Shown here: in pieces, positions 7,020 to 18,253 of the stretch
Layout: each line of letters opens with the position of its first letter
Position numbering within the stretch: the stretch's first letter is position 1
Assembly (NCBI GenBank): GCA_009924545.1
Contig: RFRL01000005.1
Location: forward strand, 1 to 42,294
Source of the DNA: Planctomycetia bacterium
Lineage (GTDB): Bacteria > Planctomycetota > Planctomycetia > Pirellulales > UBA1268
Length of the DNA stretch: 42,294 nt
Reading direction: 5' to 3'
Program-made: the position numbers and the translations under genes
The notes under the pieces: generated by a model
The model's input: only the letters and a program-made list of their open reading frames with translations
The model's database searches: none
What the model was told of the DNA's origin: nothing

Positions 7020-8948
7020 GTGCCACGGACGGCCGCGAACGACGAAGGATCAGCCGCCGACCGCCCGGCCCCGGGTGACACGAGCGTGGCAGGCGATGCG
7101 GGCGTGCCGGCCGATCGCCGCGTGGCCGATCTGCTGCAGCGGTGGTGGGGATTCGATCGTCTTCGTCCGCTGCAGGCCGACGCCATCGCCGCGGCCCTCG
7201 CCGGACGTGATTCCCTCGTCGTCATGCCCACCGGCGGGGGCAAGAGCCTGTGCTACCAGCTGCCCCCCCTGGTCGGCGAGTCGACCGACGTGGTGATCTC
7301 CCCATTGGTCGCCCTGATGAAGGACCAGGTCGACGCCCTCGAGGCGATCGGTTACCCGGCCGCCGCCCTCCATTCCGGACTGTCGCCCACGGAGCGTGCG
7401 CGGACCCGCGACCGGCTCCTGGCGGGCGAACTGCGTCTCCTGTTCACCGCCCCGGAGCGGCTGGTCAACAGCGGGCTGATGGAGTTGCTCGTCCGTGTCG
7501 GAGTGCGCCGGTTCGCCATCGACGAAGCCCATTGCATCAGCCACTGGGGCCATGACTTCCGCCCCGAATATCGCCAGCTCGCCCTGCTCCGCGACCGGTT
7601 CCCCGCCGCCAGCTTCCACGCCTTCACCGCCACCGCCACCCCGCGGGTCCGCGACGACATCGCCGCGCAGTTGTCGTTGCGGCAGCCGGCGGTGCTGGTG
7701 GGCACGTTCGACCGCCCCAACCTCTGCTACCGCGTGGTGCCGCGGACCGACCGCGGCGGACAGGTACTGGAGATCCTCGGACGGCACCGCGGCGAGGCCT
7801 CGATCGTGTACTGCATCTCGCGCAAGGAGACGGAGCGCCTCGCCGCCCGGCTCGCCGCCGCCGGTATCCTCGCCCGGCCCTACCATGCCGGCCTCGACCA
7901 GCCCGAGCGGCGCCGCACGCAGGAGGCATTCGCCCGCGAGACGATCGACGTCGTCGTGGCCACCGTCGCCTTCGGCATGGGGATCGACCGGTCCGACGTC
8001 CGCCTCGTGCTCCACACCGCCCTGCCCAAAAGCCTCGAGGCCTACCAGCAGGAAACCGGCCGTGCCGGGCGCGACGGCCTGGCAGCGGAGTGTGTGCTGC
8101 TCTATTCGTCGGCCGACGTGTTCAGCTGGGAGTCGCTCGTCCGCAAGAGCGCCGCCGAGGCGGAGCTGGAGCCCGACGAGGCCGTGGCCCTCGTTACCGG
8201 ACAGCTCGAACATCTCCATGCGATGCGCCGCTATGCCCAGTCGGCGCGGTGCCGTCATGCGGCCCTCTCGGAGTACTTCGGCCAGGACTACCCACATGCC
8301 GCCTGCGGTGCCTGCGACACCTGCCTGGGGGAGACCGACGCCCTTCCCGAGGCCACGGTGACGGCGCAGAAGATCCTCTCGTGCGTGGCCCGTGTCGAGG
8401 AGCGCTTCGGTGTCCGCCACGTCTGCGAGGTGCTGCGTGGCGCCCGCACCGAAGGGGTGCTGCGCCATGGTCACGAGCGGCTCTCCACGTTCGGCCTCCT
8501 GGCCGCCCTCGACCAGCGGACTGCCGAGAATCTGGTCCACCAGTTACTCGACCAGGAACTGCTCCAGCGCTCGGGGGGCGACCGGCCGGTGATCGGACTC
8601 AATGCACGCTCGTGGGAGGTGCTCCGGGGGCGCCGCCCGGTGGTGTTGCTCGAACCGCGGGTGGGGGCCACCACGCGCACCACGCGCCTCGAAGCCGACG
8701 ACTGGCAGGGGGTCGACCGCGACCTGTTCGAGCGGCTGCGGGCCTGGCGGCGCCGGGTGGCCGACGCACGGGGCAAGCCGGCCTGGACGATCCTCGACGA
8801 CAAAGCCCTGCGGGCGATCGCCCGGGAGCGTCCGGCGTCTCCGACGGCGCTGCTGCGCTGCCGGGGGATTGGCGAAAAGCGGTTGGCCGATTTCGGCGCG
8901 GCGATCCTCGACATCGTGGCCGGCCGACCCCCCGCAGCAGTAGATTGA
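7020..8948 (+). CDS. recQ: ATP-dependent DNA helicase RecQ
   Basis: RecQ is a 3'-5' superfamily 2 DNA helicase used in recombination and fork repair. The product has 642 residues. Motif 0 (FDRLRPLQADAI) is near residue 45, Walker A (PTGGGKS) near 70, the DEAH box with the RecQ aromatic loop (DEAHCISHWGHDFRPEY) at about 169-185, motif III (TATAT) and motif VI (QETGRAGRDG) follow. The zinc-binding subdomain keeps four cysteines (ARCRHAAL and CGACDTC). Winged-helix and HRDC domains complete the protein, the latter in the last 75 residues with RCRGIGEKRLADFG. The start is GTG 7020; the first 40 residues are Ala/Asp-rich and not conserved, so a later start is possible. The next gene, transaldolase, begins 56 nt downstream. 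Confidence 0.96.
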   Translation: MPRTAANDEGSAADRPAPGDTSVAGDAGVPADRRVADLLQRWWGFDRLRPLQADAIAAALAGRDSLVVMPTGGGKSLCYQLPPLVGESTDVVISPLVALMKDQVDALEAIGYPAAALHSGLSPTERARTRDRLLAGELRLLFTAPERLVNSGLMELLVRVGVRRFAIDEAHCISHWGHDFRPEYRQLALLRDRFPAASFHAFTATATPRVRDDIAAQLSLRQPAVLVGTFDRPNLCYRVVPRTDRGGQVLEILGRHRGEASIVYCISRKETERLAARLAAAGILARPYHAGLDQPERRRTQEAFARETIDVVVATVAFGMGIDRSDVRLVLHTALPKSLEAYQQETGRAGRDGLAAECVLLYSSADVFSWESLVRKSAAEAELEPDEAVALVTGQLEHLHAMRRYAQSARCRHAALSEYFGQDYPHAACGACDTCLGETDALPEATVTAQKILSCVARVEERFGVRHVCEVLRGARTEGVLRHGHERLSTFGLLAALDQRTAENLVHQLLDQELLQRSGGDRPVIGLNARSWEVLRGRRPVVLLEPRVGATTRTTRLEADDWQGVDRDLFERLRAWRRRVADARGKPAWTILDDKALRAIARERPASPTALLRCRGIGEKRLADFGAAILDIVAGRPPAAVD

Positions 8949-9004
8949 GCCTCTCCGGCCCCGCTGCCGGTGGCCCTTCCCCCTTCCCCTGTGGAGGACT
9001 TGCC

Positions 9005-10087
9005 ATGCTCAACCGCACCACCACCGCCCTTCGGTCCCTCGGCCAGAGCCTGTGGCTCGACAACATCACCCGGGGGATGCTCGATAACGGCACGCTGGCC
9101 CGCTACATCGACAGCCTGGCGGTGACCGGGCTGACGAGCAACCCGACGATCTTCAACCAGGCGGTGAAGGGCAGCTCCGCGTACGACGAGGCGATCGCGG
9201 CCAAACGTGCCGGCGGACGAGCCGGCGAGGACCTGTTCTTCGATCTGGCGATCGAGGACCTCGTCCGGGCGGCCGACCTCTTCCGGCCGATCCACGAGTG
9301 CACCGGGGGCATCGATGGCTGGGTGTCGCTGGAAGTGTCGCCGCGCCTCGCCTACGACACCGCGAGCACCCTGGCCGCGGCCCGCGACCTCCATGCCCGG
9401 GCGGCACGCCCCAACCTGTTCATCAAGATCCCCGGCACCCCCGCCGGCCTACCGGCCATCGAGGAGGCGATCTTCGCCGGGGTGCCGGTCAATGTCACCC
9501 TGCTGTTCACCCGGGAGCAGTACCTCGCGGCGGCCGAGGCCTACCTGCGCGGAGTCGAACGGCGTATCGACGCTGGCCTCGATCCCCGTGTCTGCTCGGT
9601 GGCGTCGCTGTTCATCAGCCGCTGGGACGGCGCCACGGCGGCGGCGCTTCCCGAGGCCTTGCGCAACCGGCTGGGGATCGCCGTTGGGCAGCGCTGTTAC
9701 CAGTCCTACCGCGACCTGCTTTCCTCCGACCGCTGCCAGCGCCTGGCCAACTTCGGTGCCTGGCCCCAGCGCCTTCTCTTCGCCAGCACCGGCACCAAGG
9801 ACAAGAGCCTCTGCGATCACCTCTATGTACGCAGCCTGGCGGCGGCCCACACCATCAACACCATGCCCGAGGCGACGCTCCTGGCCTTCGCCGACCATGG
9901 CACGCTGGCCGACACGCTCTCCGCGGGGGGCGGTCAGGCCGAACGCGTGCTGTTCGAGATCGGCCGGGCCGGGATCGACCTCGCCGCCCTCGGCGACCAA
10001 CTCCAGACCCAGGGGGCCGAGGCCTTCGTGAAGAGCTGGGACGAACTGTTGCAGGTGATCGACGAGAAGTCGCGAGCCTTGGTGTGA
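9005..10087 (+). CDS. tal: Transaldolase
   Basis: Transaldolase moves a dihydroxyacetone unit between sugar phosphates in the non-oxidative pentose phosphate pathway. The 360-residue length matches the Tal type found in cyanobacteria and actinobacteria rather than the short type. Visible signatures are GLTSNPTIFNQAV near residue 40, EVSPRLAYD, the Schiff-base lysine in NLFIKIPGTPAG (about 143), NVTLLF, and ASTGTKDK. The start is ATG 9005 with GGAGG at 8992-8996. Upstream is recQ in the same direction. A TAGATT box overlapping the recQ end (8941-8946) could give it its own promoter. Transketolase, the partner enzyme, is encoded 28 kb away at 38031. The gene converges with livF. Confidence 0.95.
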   Translation: MLNRTTTALRSLGQSLWLDNITRGMLDNGTLARYIDSLAVTGLTSNPTIFNQAVKGSSAYDEAIAAKRAGGRAGEDLFFDLAIEDLVRAADLFRPIHECTGGIDGWVSLEVSPRLAYDTASTLAAARDLHARAARPNLFIKIPGTPAGLPAIEEAIFAGVPVNVTLLFTREQYLAAAEAYLRGVERRIDAGLDPRVCSVASLFISRWDGATAAALPEALRNRLGIAVGQRCYQSYRDLLSSDRCQRLANFGAWPQRLLFASTGTKDKSLCDHLYVRSLAAAHTINTMPEATLLAFADHGTLADTLSAGGGQAERVLFEIGRAGIDLAALGDQLQTQGAEAFVKSWDELLQVIDEKSRALV

Positions 10088-10112
10088 CCGGGTCCGCCAC
10101 CACCGACAGGGC

Positions 10113-10826
10113 TCACCCTTCCCCGAGGTAGGCCTCGCGGACGCGGCGGTCGCCGGCCAGTTCGCTGCCGCTGCCGGCGAGCGTGATCCGGCCGGTCTCC
10201 AGCACGTAGCCCCGTCCGGCCAGCCGGAGGGCGGCCCGGGCGTTCTGCTCCACGAGCACCACGGCGATGCCCCGTGACGCGAGGGCCGCCACCACCTCGA
10301 AGATCCGCGCCACGATCAGCGGGGCGAGACCGAGGGAGGGCTCGTCGAGGAGGAGGAGCCGGGGCCGACCGACGAGCGCCCGGCCGAGCGCGAGCATCTG
10401 CTGCTCGCCGCCGGAGAGCGTGCCCCCCAACTGCCCCAGGCGTTGCCCGAGCACGGGAAACAGGCCGCACACCTCGTCGATGTCGCGCCGCACGCCGTCG
10501 CGGTCGGAACGCGCCTGCCCACCGAGCTCCAGGTTCTCGCGGACCGAGAGCCGGGGGAAGATGCGCCGCCCCTCCGGGGCGTGCCCCAGGCCGAGGCGCA
10601 TGATCTGGTGGGCCGGCAACCCGGCCAGGTCGCGGCCGTCGAACGCGACGGACCCTGACCGGGGGCGGACGATGCCCGAGATGGCGAGCAGGAGGGTCGT
10701 CTTGCCCGCACCGTTGGCGCCGATGATCGCCACCAACTCGCCGGCATCGACGTCGATCGACACTCCGTCGAGGGCCCGGATGGGTCCGTAGGCCGCCCCC
10801 AGTTCACGGACCTCGAGCAATGCCAT
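10113..10826 (-). CDS. livF: Branched-chain amino acid type ABC transporter ATP-binding protein LivF
   Basis: This is a 237-residue ATPase of the high-affinity branched-chain amino acid (HAAT) family, acting on the cytoplasmic face with LivG. It has Walker A GANGAGKTT, the LivF-type Q-loop region GHAPEGRRIFPRLSV, the signature LSGGEQQMLALGRAL, Walker B LLLLDEPSLGLAP and a switch His replaced in EQNARAAL, as is usual for LivF. Length and motifs are complete. It is the last gene of the minus-strand liv cluster, starting 3 nt after the livG stop. The real substrate could be amino acids, amides or urea; the sequence alone does not separate these. Confidence 0.93.
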   Translation of the reverse strand: MALLEVRELGAAYGPIRALDGVSIDVDAGELVAIIGANGAGKTTLLLAISGIVRPRSGSVAFDGRDLAGLPAHQIMRLGLGHAPEGRRIFPRLSVRENLELGGQARSDRDGVRRDIDEVCGLFPVLGQRLGQLGGTLSGGEQQMLALGRALVGRPRLLLLDEPSLGLAPLIVARIFEVVAALASRGIAVVLVEQNARAALRLAGRGYVLETGRITLAGSGSELAGDRRVREAYLGEG

Positions 10827-10829
10827 CGC

Positions 10830-12173
10830 TCACCCCTCGCCGCCCAGGTAGGCCTCGATCACCTTCGGATCGCGCCGCACCTCGGCCGGGGTGCCTTCGG
10901 CGATCTTCACGCCATGGTCGAGCACCACCACCCGGTCGCTGACGCGCATCACGACGTTCATGTGGTGCTCGATGAGGAGGACGGTGAGGCCGCGGTCGCG
11001 CAGCCGTTCCACCAACTCCGCCAGCTCGACCGCCTCCGCGGGATTCATCCCGGCGGCCGGCTCGTCGAGGAGGATCAGGGAGGCGCCTGTGGCCATCGCC
11101 CGGGCAATCTCCAGTCGCCGTTGGTCACCGTAGGGCAGTTCGCCCGCGACCCGGTTGGCCGCGGCCGCGAGCCCCACGAACCCGAGCACCTCCAGCGCCC
11201 GGGCCTGCGCCTCGCGCTCGGCCCGGCGCGTGGCAGCGGTGCCCAGGAGCATGCTGGGGACCCCGCCGGGAATCGTCCGGTCGAGCCCCACGAGCACGTT
11301 CTCCAGCACGGTCATGTTGCGAAACAGGCGGATGTTCTGGAAGGTGCGCGCGATTCCCGACCGGGCCACCACGTCGGGGGCGCGGCGGCCACGTCGCCAG
11401 ATCGCCAGGCTTCCGGCCACCCCCAGGAGCCATCCCGCCGCGAAGCCGAGGATCCCCCGCCGCCGGACGCCGTCCTTTCCCCGCGCGAGCCGGTCGAGGA
11501 CTTCTTCGGGCACCTGCGGCACGACTTCCGGCGACGCCCGGTCGTCCCCGGGATCGGCCCCCTCGTCACCGCGGTCGAGATCGCTGGCGTCGGGCACCGT
11601 GCCGGGACCGGCGCGCCGGGCGGTGACGGCGGCCTGGAGGAGGTCGCGAACCCGCCGCGCCTCACCCACGTCACGCCGGATGGCGAGCACGTCGTGCCCA
11701 TCGGCGCTCACCACGCGCCATTTGCCCGACATCTGGTCGAGTGCCAGTTCGGCACGAAAATAGCCGCGCAGTCGGGCCGCCGCCCCGGCGAGGGTGAACG
11801 GTTCGCCGGTCACCATGCCGCGTCGGACCACCGCCTGCCAGAGCCGATCGACGTCGACGGCCGCTGCCGCGAACAGCAACCCGGTCAACAGCCCGACCCC
11901 CATGGCCTGCCAAAAGGTGCCGGCGGTGAACGCACGCTGGAGGCGGCGGCCGTGGAGCCGCACCGTCCCGCTGGAGGGTTGGTAGATCCCGCTGATGCAG
12001 TTGAAAGCGGTGGTCTTGCCGGCACCGTTGGGGCCGATGAGCGAGACGACGCTGCCCGCCGGGACCTCGAGGTCGAGTTCCGACACGGCCACCAGACCGC
12101 CGAAGCGGATCGTGAGCCGGTCGACGTCGAGGAGCGGCACGGCGGACGAGGCGGGGCGGGGCTGACTGCTCAT
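10830..12173 (-). CDS. livG: LivG-type ABC transporter ATPase with a large membrane-spanning insertion
   Basis: The core is a LivG ATPase: Walker A GPNGAGKTT at 47-55, Q-loop GIARTFQNIRLF at about 273-284, signature region ELPYGDQRRLEIARAM at 345-360, Walker B LILLDEPAAGMNP at 367-378, and switch His in IEHHMNVV. At 447 residues it is about 190 longer than the usual 250-260. The extra length is a single block at about residues 80-265, between the strand after Walker A (SSGTVRLHGRRL) and the helix leading to the Q-loop (PDVVARSGIARTFQ). The block contains two hydrophobic helices (about 88-107 and 239-259) flanking a roughly 130-residue charged domain. The ATG overlaps the livM stop as ATGA. 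The ATPase motifs are intact, so it may work, probably membrane-attached. Confidence 0.9.
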   Translation of the reverse strand: MSSQPRPASSAVPLLDVDRLTIRFGGLVAVSELDLEVPAGSVVSLIGPNGAGKTTAFNCISGIYQPSSGTVRLHGRRLQRAFTAGTFWQAMGVGLLTGLLFAAAAVDVDRLWQAVVRRGMVTGEPFTLAGAAARLRGYFRAELALDQMSGKWRVVSADGHDVLAIRRDVGEARRVRDLLQAAVTARRAGPGTVPDASDLDRGDEGADPGDDRASPEVVPQVPEEVLDRLARGKDGVRRRGILGFAAGWLLGVAGSLAIWRRGRRAPDVVARSGIARTFQNIRLFRNMTVLENVLVGLDRTIPGGVPSMLLGTAATRRAEREAQARALEVLGFVGLAAAANRVAGELPYGDQRRLEIARAMATGASLILLDEPAAGMNPAEAVELAELVERLRDRGLTVLLIEHHMNVVMRVSDRVVVLDHGVKIAEGTPAEVRRDPKVIEAYLGGEG

Positions 12174-13271
12174 GACTGCCCCTCGTGGAGTTCCGACGCC
12201 ATCCGCCGGGCCGGCACGAGCCCCTCCGGCCGGAAGCGCATCACCAACACCAGGGCCACTCCGAACACGGCCAACCGCCACCCGCTGAAACTCAGCAGGC
12301 TCGACCCCGACGGATTGACCTGCAGCGCCTGGATCCAGGCATCGGCCCACGGGGCGAGGACGGTGTCGAAGCCGACGAGGATCGCCACCCCGAGGAGGGT
12401 GCCGGGGATGCTGCCCAGGCCACCGAGGATCACGGCGCACAGCACCATGATGGAGCGGTTGAAATCGTAGGCATTGGGATCGGCCGTGGTGGACAAGCTC
12501 CCGGCGTAGAGGCAGCCCGCCAGTCCCGCCACCGCCGACGAGAGCGCGAAGGCGGAGAGCTTCACGCGCGTCGCCGACACCCCCATCGACGCCGCCGCCA
12601 GTTCGTCCTCGCGCACCGCCACCCAGGCGCGCCCCAGCCGGGAACTCTCCAGGCGCCGCATCGCCACCACCACCGCCGCCACCAGCGCCAGCGCCAGGTA
12701 ATAGAACCAGGTAATAGAAACAGCGCGGATCGATGGCGAAGGCCCGACCGAGGTCGATACCCGCCAACTCGACCCCGGCCCCCGGCGGCGGCACCGGATT
12801 GAGTCCCTTCATACCCCCGGTGATCTGCTCCAGGTTGCGCAGGGTGACCTTCACCACCTCGCCGAAGCCGAGGGTCACGATCGCCAGGTAGTCGCCACGC
12901 AGGCGCAGCGTCGGGGCGCCCAGCGCCAGGCCGATGGCCGCACAGACGGCGGTGCTGATAACCGCCGCGGCCGCGAACCCGATCTGGAAGGGGAACATCG
13001 GCACGGTGAGGATCGCCAGCACGTAGGCGCCGATCCCGAAGAAGGCAGCGATCCCCAGATGCACCAGTCCCGTGTAGCCGACCATCACGTTGAGGCCCAG
13101 CGCGAGGATGCAGTAGATGAACAGGGTCGTCATCTGTCCCCCGAGGGCCCCGCCCAGAGCGGGCACGAACAGGGGCGCCACGGCGAGGGCCGCCAGGGCC
13201 ACGACGTCCCAGTGGGCGCCGAGCCAGACAGCGAGCCGGGAGCGCGTGGCGGAAGGCAGGGGTTTGGCCAT
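12170..13271 (-). pseudogene. livM: livM permease gene broken by a 13-bp tandem duplication
   Basis: The first 190 or so codons encode the N-terminal part of a LivM inner-membrane permease (NVMVGYTGLVHLGIAAFFG, then the conserved LRLRGDYLAIVTLGFGE). The frame is lost at 12694-12719, where 13 bp are repeated exactly. Removing one copy gives 1089 nt, or 362 residues, that continue without a break into the known C-terminal half (SRLGRAWVAVREDE, ILGGLGSIPGTLLG, MRFRPEGL). The shifted frame has no stop before livG and runs in frame into it. The start is ATG 13271 with GAAGG upstream; a GTG at 13277 overlapping the livH stop is an alternative. The function would be the second channel subunit of the transporter. 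A repeat-collapse or sequencing error is less likely with a perfect 13-bp copy, but cannot be excluded. Confidence 0.88.
12694..12719. repeat. Perfect 13-bp tandem duplication inside livM
   Basis: CCAGGTAATAGAA occurs twice with no spacer (12694-12706 and 12707-12719). Thirteen is not a multiple of three, so the second copy shifts the livM frame. Deleting one copy restores an uninterrupted LivM sequence. Confidence 0.97.
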
Positions 13272-13273
13272 GC

Positions 13274-14191
13274 TCACACCTTCTCCCGGGTGCGACGCCC
13301 GAGGAGGCCCTCGGGTCGGAATACCAGGATCACGATCAGGATCGTGAACACGATCGCCCCGGTCCAGCGCTCCCCCACCAACCCGGTCGACAACGACCGC
13401 ACCAGGCCGATGACCAAGCCCCCGACGACCGCCCCGGGGATGCTGCCGATCCCGCCGAGCACCGCGGCCGTGAAGGCGTAGAGTCCGTTCTGGAAGCCCA
13501 TCTGGAAACCGATGGTGTTGATGTACAGGCCGTAGATCACGCTCGCCGCGCCGCCGAGGAAGCCACCGATGAAGAAGGTGGCGGCGATCACACGATCGAC
13601 GTCGATCCCCACCAGGGCCGCGGCCGTCGGATCCTGGGCCACCGCGCGCATCGCCCGACCGAGACGCGTGCCCCGGACGAGAATGGACAGCGCCACCATC
13701 AGCGGTCCCACCACGAGGACGACGAGGAGGTCTTTCCAGGTGAACTGCAGCCCCTCACCGCCGAGGAGGTCGGCCGAGGGGAGGAGTTCGGGAAACGACC
13801 GGTCGGCGGGTCCGAGCCAGAACAGCCCGACGTTCATGAAGATGAACGACACGCCGATCGCCGATACCAGCGGGGCGAGCTTGGGGGCGTTGCGCAGCGG
13901 CTTGTAGACGATCCGATCGACCGCCACGTTGAGCGCGCCGCAAAACAGCCCGCAGAGGAGGATCAGCGTCGCGATGCCCACCCACGTGGCCACCGGCCCC
14001 GCCGTCGCCAACCCGAGCGCCCCCACCAGCGACAAGGCCAGGCAGGCACCGAGCATGATCAGGTCGCCGTGGGCGAAATTGATCAGGCCGATGATGCCGT
14101 ACACCATCGTGTACCCCAGTGCCACGAGCGCCACCAGGGCCCCGTTGGTGAGGCCGATGAGGCACTGCTGGAGGAAGAACTGGGCGGACAC
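13274..14191 (-). CDS. livH: Branched-chain amino acid type ABC transporter permease LivH
   Basis: This is a 305-residue integral membrane permease, one of the two channel subunits of a HAAT transporter. It shows the family hallmark near the N-terminus (GALVALVALGYTMVYGIIGLI and NFAHGDLIMLG), the cytoplasmic loop contacting the ATPases (RAMRAVAQDPTAAALVGID) and the closing segment ILVFRPEGLLGRR. About eight hydrophobic helices are visible. The start is GTG 14191. The stop is immediately followed by livM, with the GTG alternative start of livM overlapping it and the ATG 3 nt away. It lies 65 nt downstream of the binding-protein gene, in the order livJ-H-M-G-F. Confidence 0.94.
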   Translation of the reverse strand: MSAQFFLQQCLIGLTNGALVALVALGYTMVYGIIGLINFAHGDLIMLGACLALSLVGALGLATAGPVATWVGIATLILLCGLFCGALNVAVDRIVYKPLRNAPKLAPLVSAIGVSFIFMNVGLFWLGPADRSFPELLPSADLLGGEGLQFTWKDLLVVLVVGPLMVALSILVRGTRLGRAMRAVAQDPTAAALVGIDVDRVIAATFFIGGFLGGAASVIYGLYINTIGFQMGFQNGLYAFTAAVLGGIGSIPGAVVGGLVIGLVRSLSTGLVGERWTGAIVFTILIVILVFRPEGLLGRRTREKV

Positions 14192-14256
14192 GCTGGCGTT
14201 CCGTGCGAGGAGCCCCTGTCCGTTCCAGGGGCCGGTGGGGACGAACCGAAGGACCT

Positions 14257-15546
14257 TCAGGGAGAGGCGGGCGCGCCCGGAGCAGGATCCGCGGGCGCCG
14301 GCGCGCCAGCGCCCGGGTCGGGCAGCAGATCGGCCTCGTCGAGGATCTCCTCGAACACGAAACGGCCGTTTTTCACCACGTTCACGGTGAGGGTCCGCAA
14401 TGTGGTGTCGCCGTTGGCGTCGAACCCCCAGTGGCCGAGGGCCCCGTCGAAATCACGGATCGCCAGGGCGGCGTCACTGATGGCACGCCGGTCCTTGCTG
14501 CCCGCGGTGGCGATGGCGCGGAGGGCGACGCATGCCGCCTCGTAGCCGTAGACGGCGTAGGCCTCGGGGGTCTCGCCGTAGCGCTCCTGGTAGCGGGCCA
14601 CGAACTCCCCTCCCTTCCCCTCGAGTTTCTCGGGGGGCAGGCCGCCGAAGGTCACGAAGCAGCGCCCCTCGAGGTTGGCGGCGCCGGCGGAGTCGATGAA
14701 CACCTGCTCGAGGCACCCGTCGGGCACCATGAGCATCGCCCCGATGCCGGCCGCGGCCATGTCCTTGGCGAGTTGCCCCCCCTTGCTCTGCGTGGTGCCG
14801 CCGAAGTACACGAGGTCGGGTTTGGTCGCCTTCACGCTCGCCATCAGCGATTTGAACTCCTGCGCCTTGGCGTCGATGGAGTCGTGACCGAGCACCTCGA
14901 CGCCCAATTCCCGGCAGCGCTCGTCGAACAGGTCGGCGATCCCCTTCCCGTAGACCTCGTTGTCGTCGAGGATATAGACCCGTTTGACGCCGCGGCGCAC
15001 CGCCCAGTCGGCCGCCATCGGTCCCTGCAGGTCGTCGGCGGGGACGACACGGGTGTAGTTGCGTCGGCCGGTGGGTCGGTAAACCTCGGGCTCCCCCGGC
15101 ATGCCGAGTCCGGGCTTCGTCAGCCCCACGGCGGTGTTGGCGGGCGACACCATGAGGAGATCACCGAGGTTGAGGATCGGCATCGACACCTTGGCCGCCC
15201 CGGAGTTGAAGGTCCCGATGTAGGCACACACGTCGGGATCCTGCAGGGCGCGCCGGGCATTGGCCGCCTCGGCCTCGCTCGTCCATTGCCCCGCGGCGGC
15301 GGTGGAATCGTCGAGGTCGAGGTATTCGACCCGGAACCTGCCCACCCGACCCCCCGCTTCCTCGATCGCCATGCGGATACCGCGCACGAGCGTGTCGGAC
15401 TGGTGTTTCGCGGAGCCGGTCCGCGGCAGGCTGCTGACGATCCGCACCATGTCGGGATCGGCCGGACGGCAGCCACCCGGAACCAGTGCCGCCACGAGCA
15501 GACAAAGGCGCGCGATGGGTCGACCCGTCCGGGGCAAGGGATTCAT
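14257..15546 (-). CDS. livJ: Branched-chain amino acid type ABC transporter substrate-binding lipoprotein
   Basis: This is a 429-residue periplasmic binding protein of the LivJ/AmiC type (type I fold). The N-terminus has a signal with a lipoprotein-like cleavage site (LLVAALVPGGC). The mature part starts with SSLPRTGSAKHQSDT, continues with the family feature RGIRMAIEEAGG, and has the ligand-site region YIGTFNSGAAKVSMPILN, the hinge segment VYILDDNEVYGKGIADLF, and a C-terminal NVVKNGRFVFEE. It ends in an Ala/Pro-rich tail. ATG 15546 is preceded at 6 nt by TACATT with TTGCGG 17 nt further up, suggesting a leaderless transcript. It heads the liv cluster. The ligand is most likely an amino acid, but amide or urea binding cannot be ruled out. 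Confidence 0.9.
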   Translation of the reverse strand: MNPLPRTGRPIARLCLLVAALVPGGCRPADPDMVRIVSSLPRTGSAKHQSDTLVRGIRMAIEEAGGRVGRFRVEYLDLDDSTAAAGQWTSEAEAANARRALQDPDVCAYIGTFNSGAAKVSMPILNLGDLLMVSPANTAVGLTKPGLGMPGEPEVYRPTGRRNYTRVVPADDLQGPMAADWAVRRGVKRVYILDDNEVYGKGIADLFDERCRELGVEVLGHDSIDAKAQEFKSLMASVKATKPDLVYFGGTTQSKGGQLAKDMAAAGIGAMLMVPDGCLEQVFIDSAGAANLEGRCFVTFGGLPPEKLEGKGGEFVARYQERYGETPEAYAVYGYEAACVALRAIATAGSKDRRAISDAALAIRDFDGALGHWGFDANGDTTLRTLTVNVVKNGRFVFEEILDEADLLPDPGAGAPAPADPAPGAPASP

Positions 15547-15552
15547 GAGACG

Positions 15553-15581
15553 AATGTAAAACCGGGTGATTCGGCCCGCAA
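15553..15581 (-). promoter_or_regulatory. Promoter for the liv cluster with leaderless geometry
   Basis: On the minus strand TTGCGG (15581-15576), a 17-nt spacer and TACATT (15558-15553) are followed after 6 nt by the ATG of livJ. Transcription would begin at or next to the start codon. The PEGA lipoprotein gene has the same spacing. Confidence 0.5.
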
Positions 15582-15628
15582 CGGGCGGCTCGCCTGCGGC
15601 AGCGGCCCGCGTTGCCCGGCCCGCCCAC

Positions 15629-17929
<2,301 letters not shown>

Positions 17930-18253
17930 GGGGTGAACCTGGCGGGCCGACGGGGGCCGGCGGGCGAGAGATCGTCCGCGCCCGCGCGCCGGCTTCGGTT
18001 GTACCCGCAGGCCGCGGTTGCCACCGGGAAGGGCAAGCGGGCAGTGCCACCGGCAAGATCGGCGAATCGTCCGTCACGCAATGCAGCCGCGGCATTCCGG
18101 CACCGGCCGCGGCCGATGTACACTCCCCCACGTCGCGCCGCGATCATCCCGACGCTTCTCCTCGCTGCCCGTACCGAGGCTCCGCCGGCGACGGCTCCCG
18201 GCTGCGGGGTTTCGTCGCGCATGTGGCCTTTCTCGACGTCCTCCGGGTGCAGC
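17930..18253. other. 324-nt divergent intergenic region
   Basis: This lies between rlmKL and the SGNH-DUF1080 gene, which diverge. A TACACT -10-like box is at 18119-18124 (preceded by TG), which would leave a 5' leader of about 120 nt for the rightward gene. An in-frame ATG at 18118 overlaps that box and could extend the rightward protein, but the extension looks non-coding. No repeats or hairpins of note, and no RNA gene. Confidence 0.35.

Noticed and set aside
10830-13277. A single 815-residue LivM-LivG fusion gene as the ancestral state
   Set aside because: The middle section is nonsense in that frame, while the alternative frame carries the conserved LivM C-terminal half; the fusion is a by-product of the duplication.
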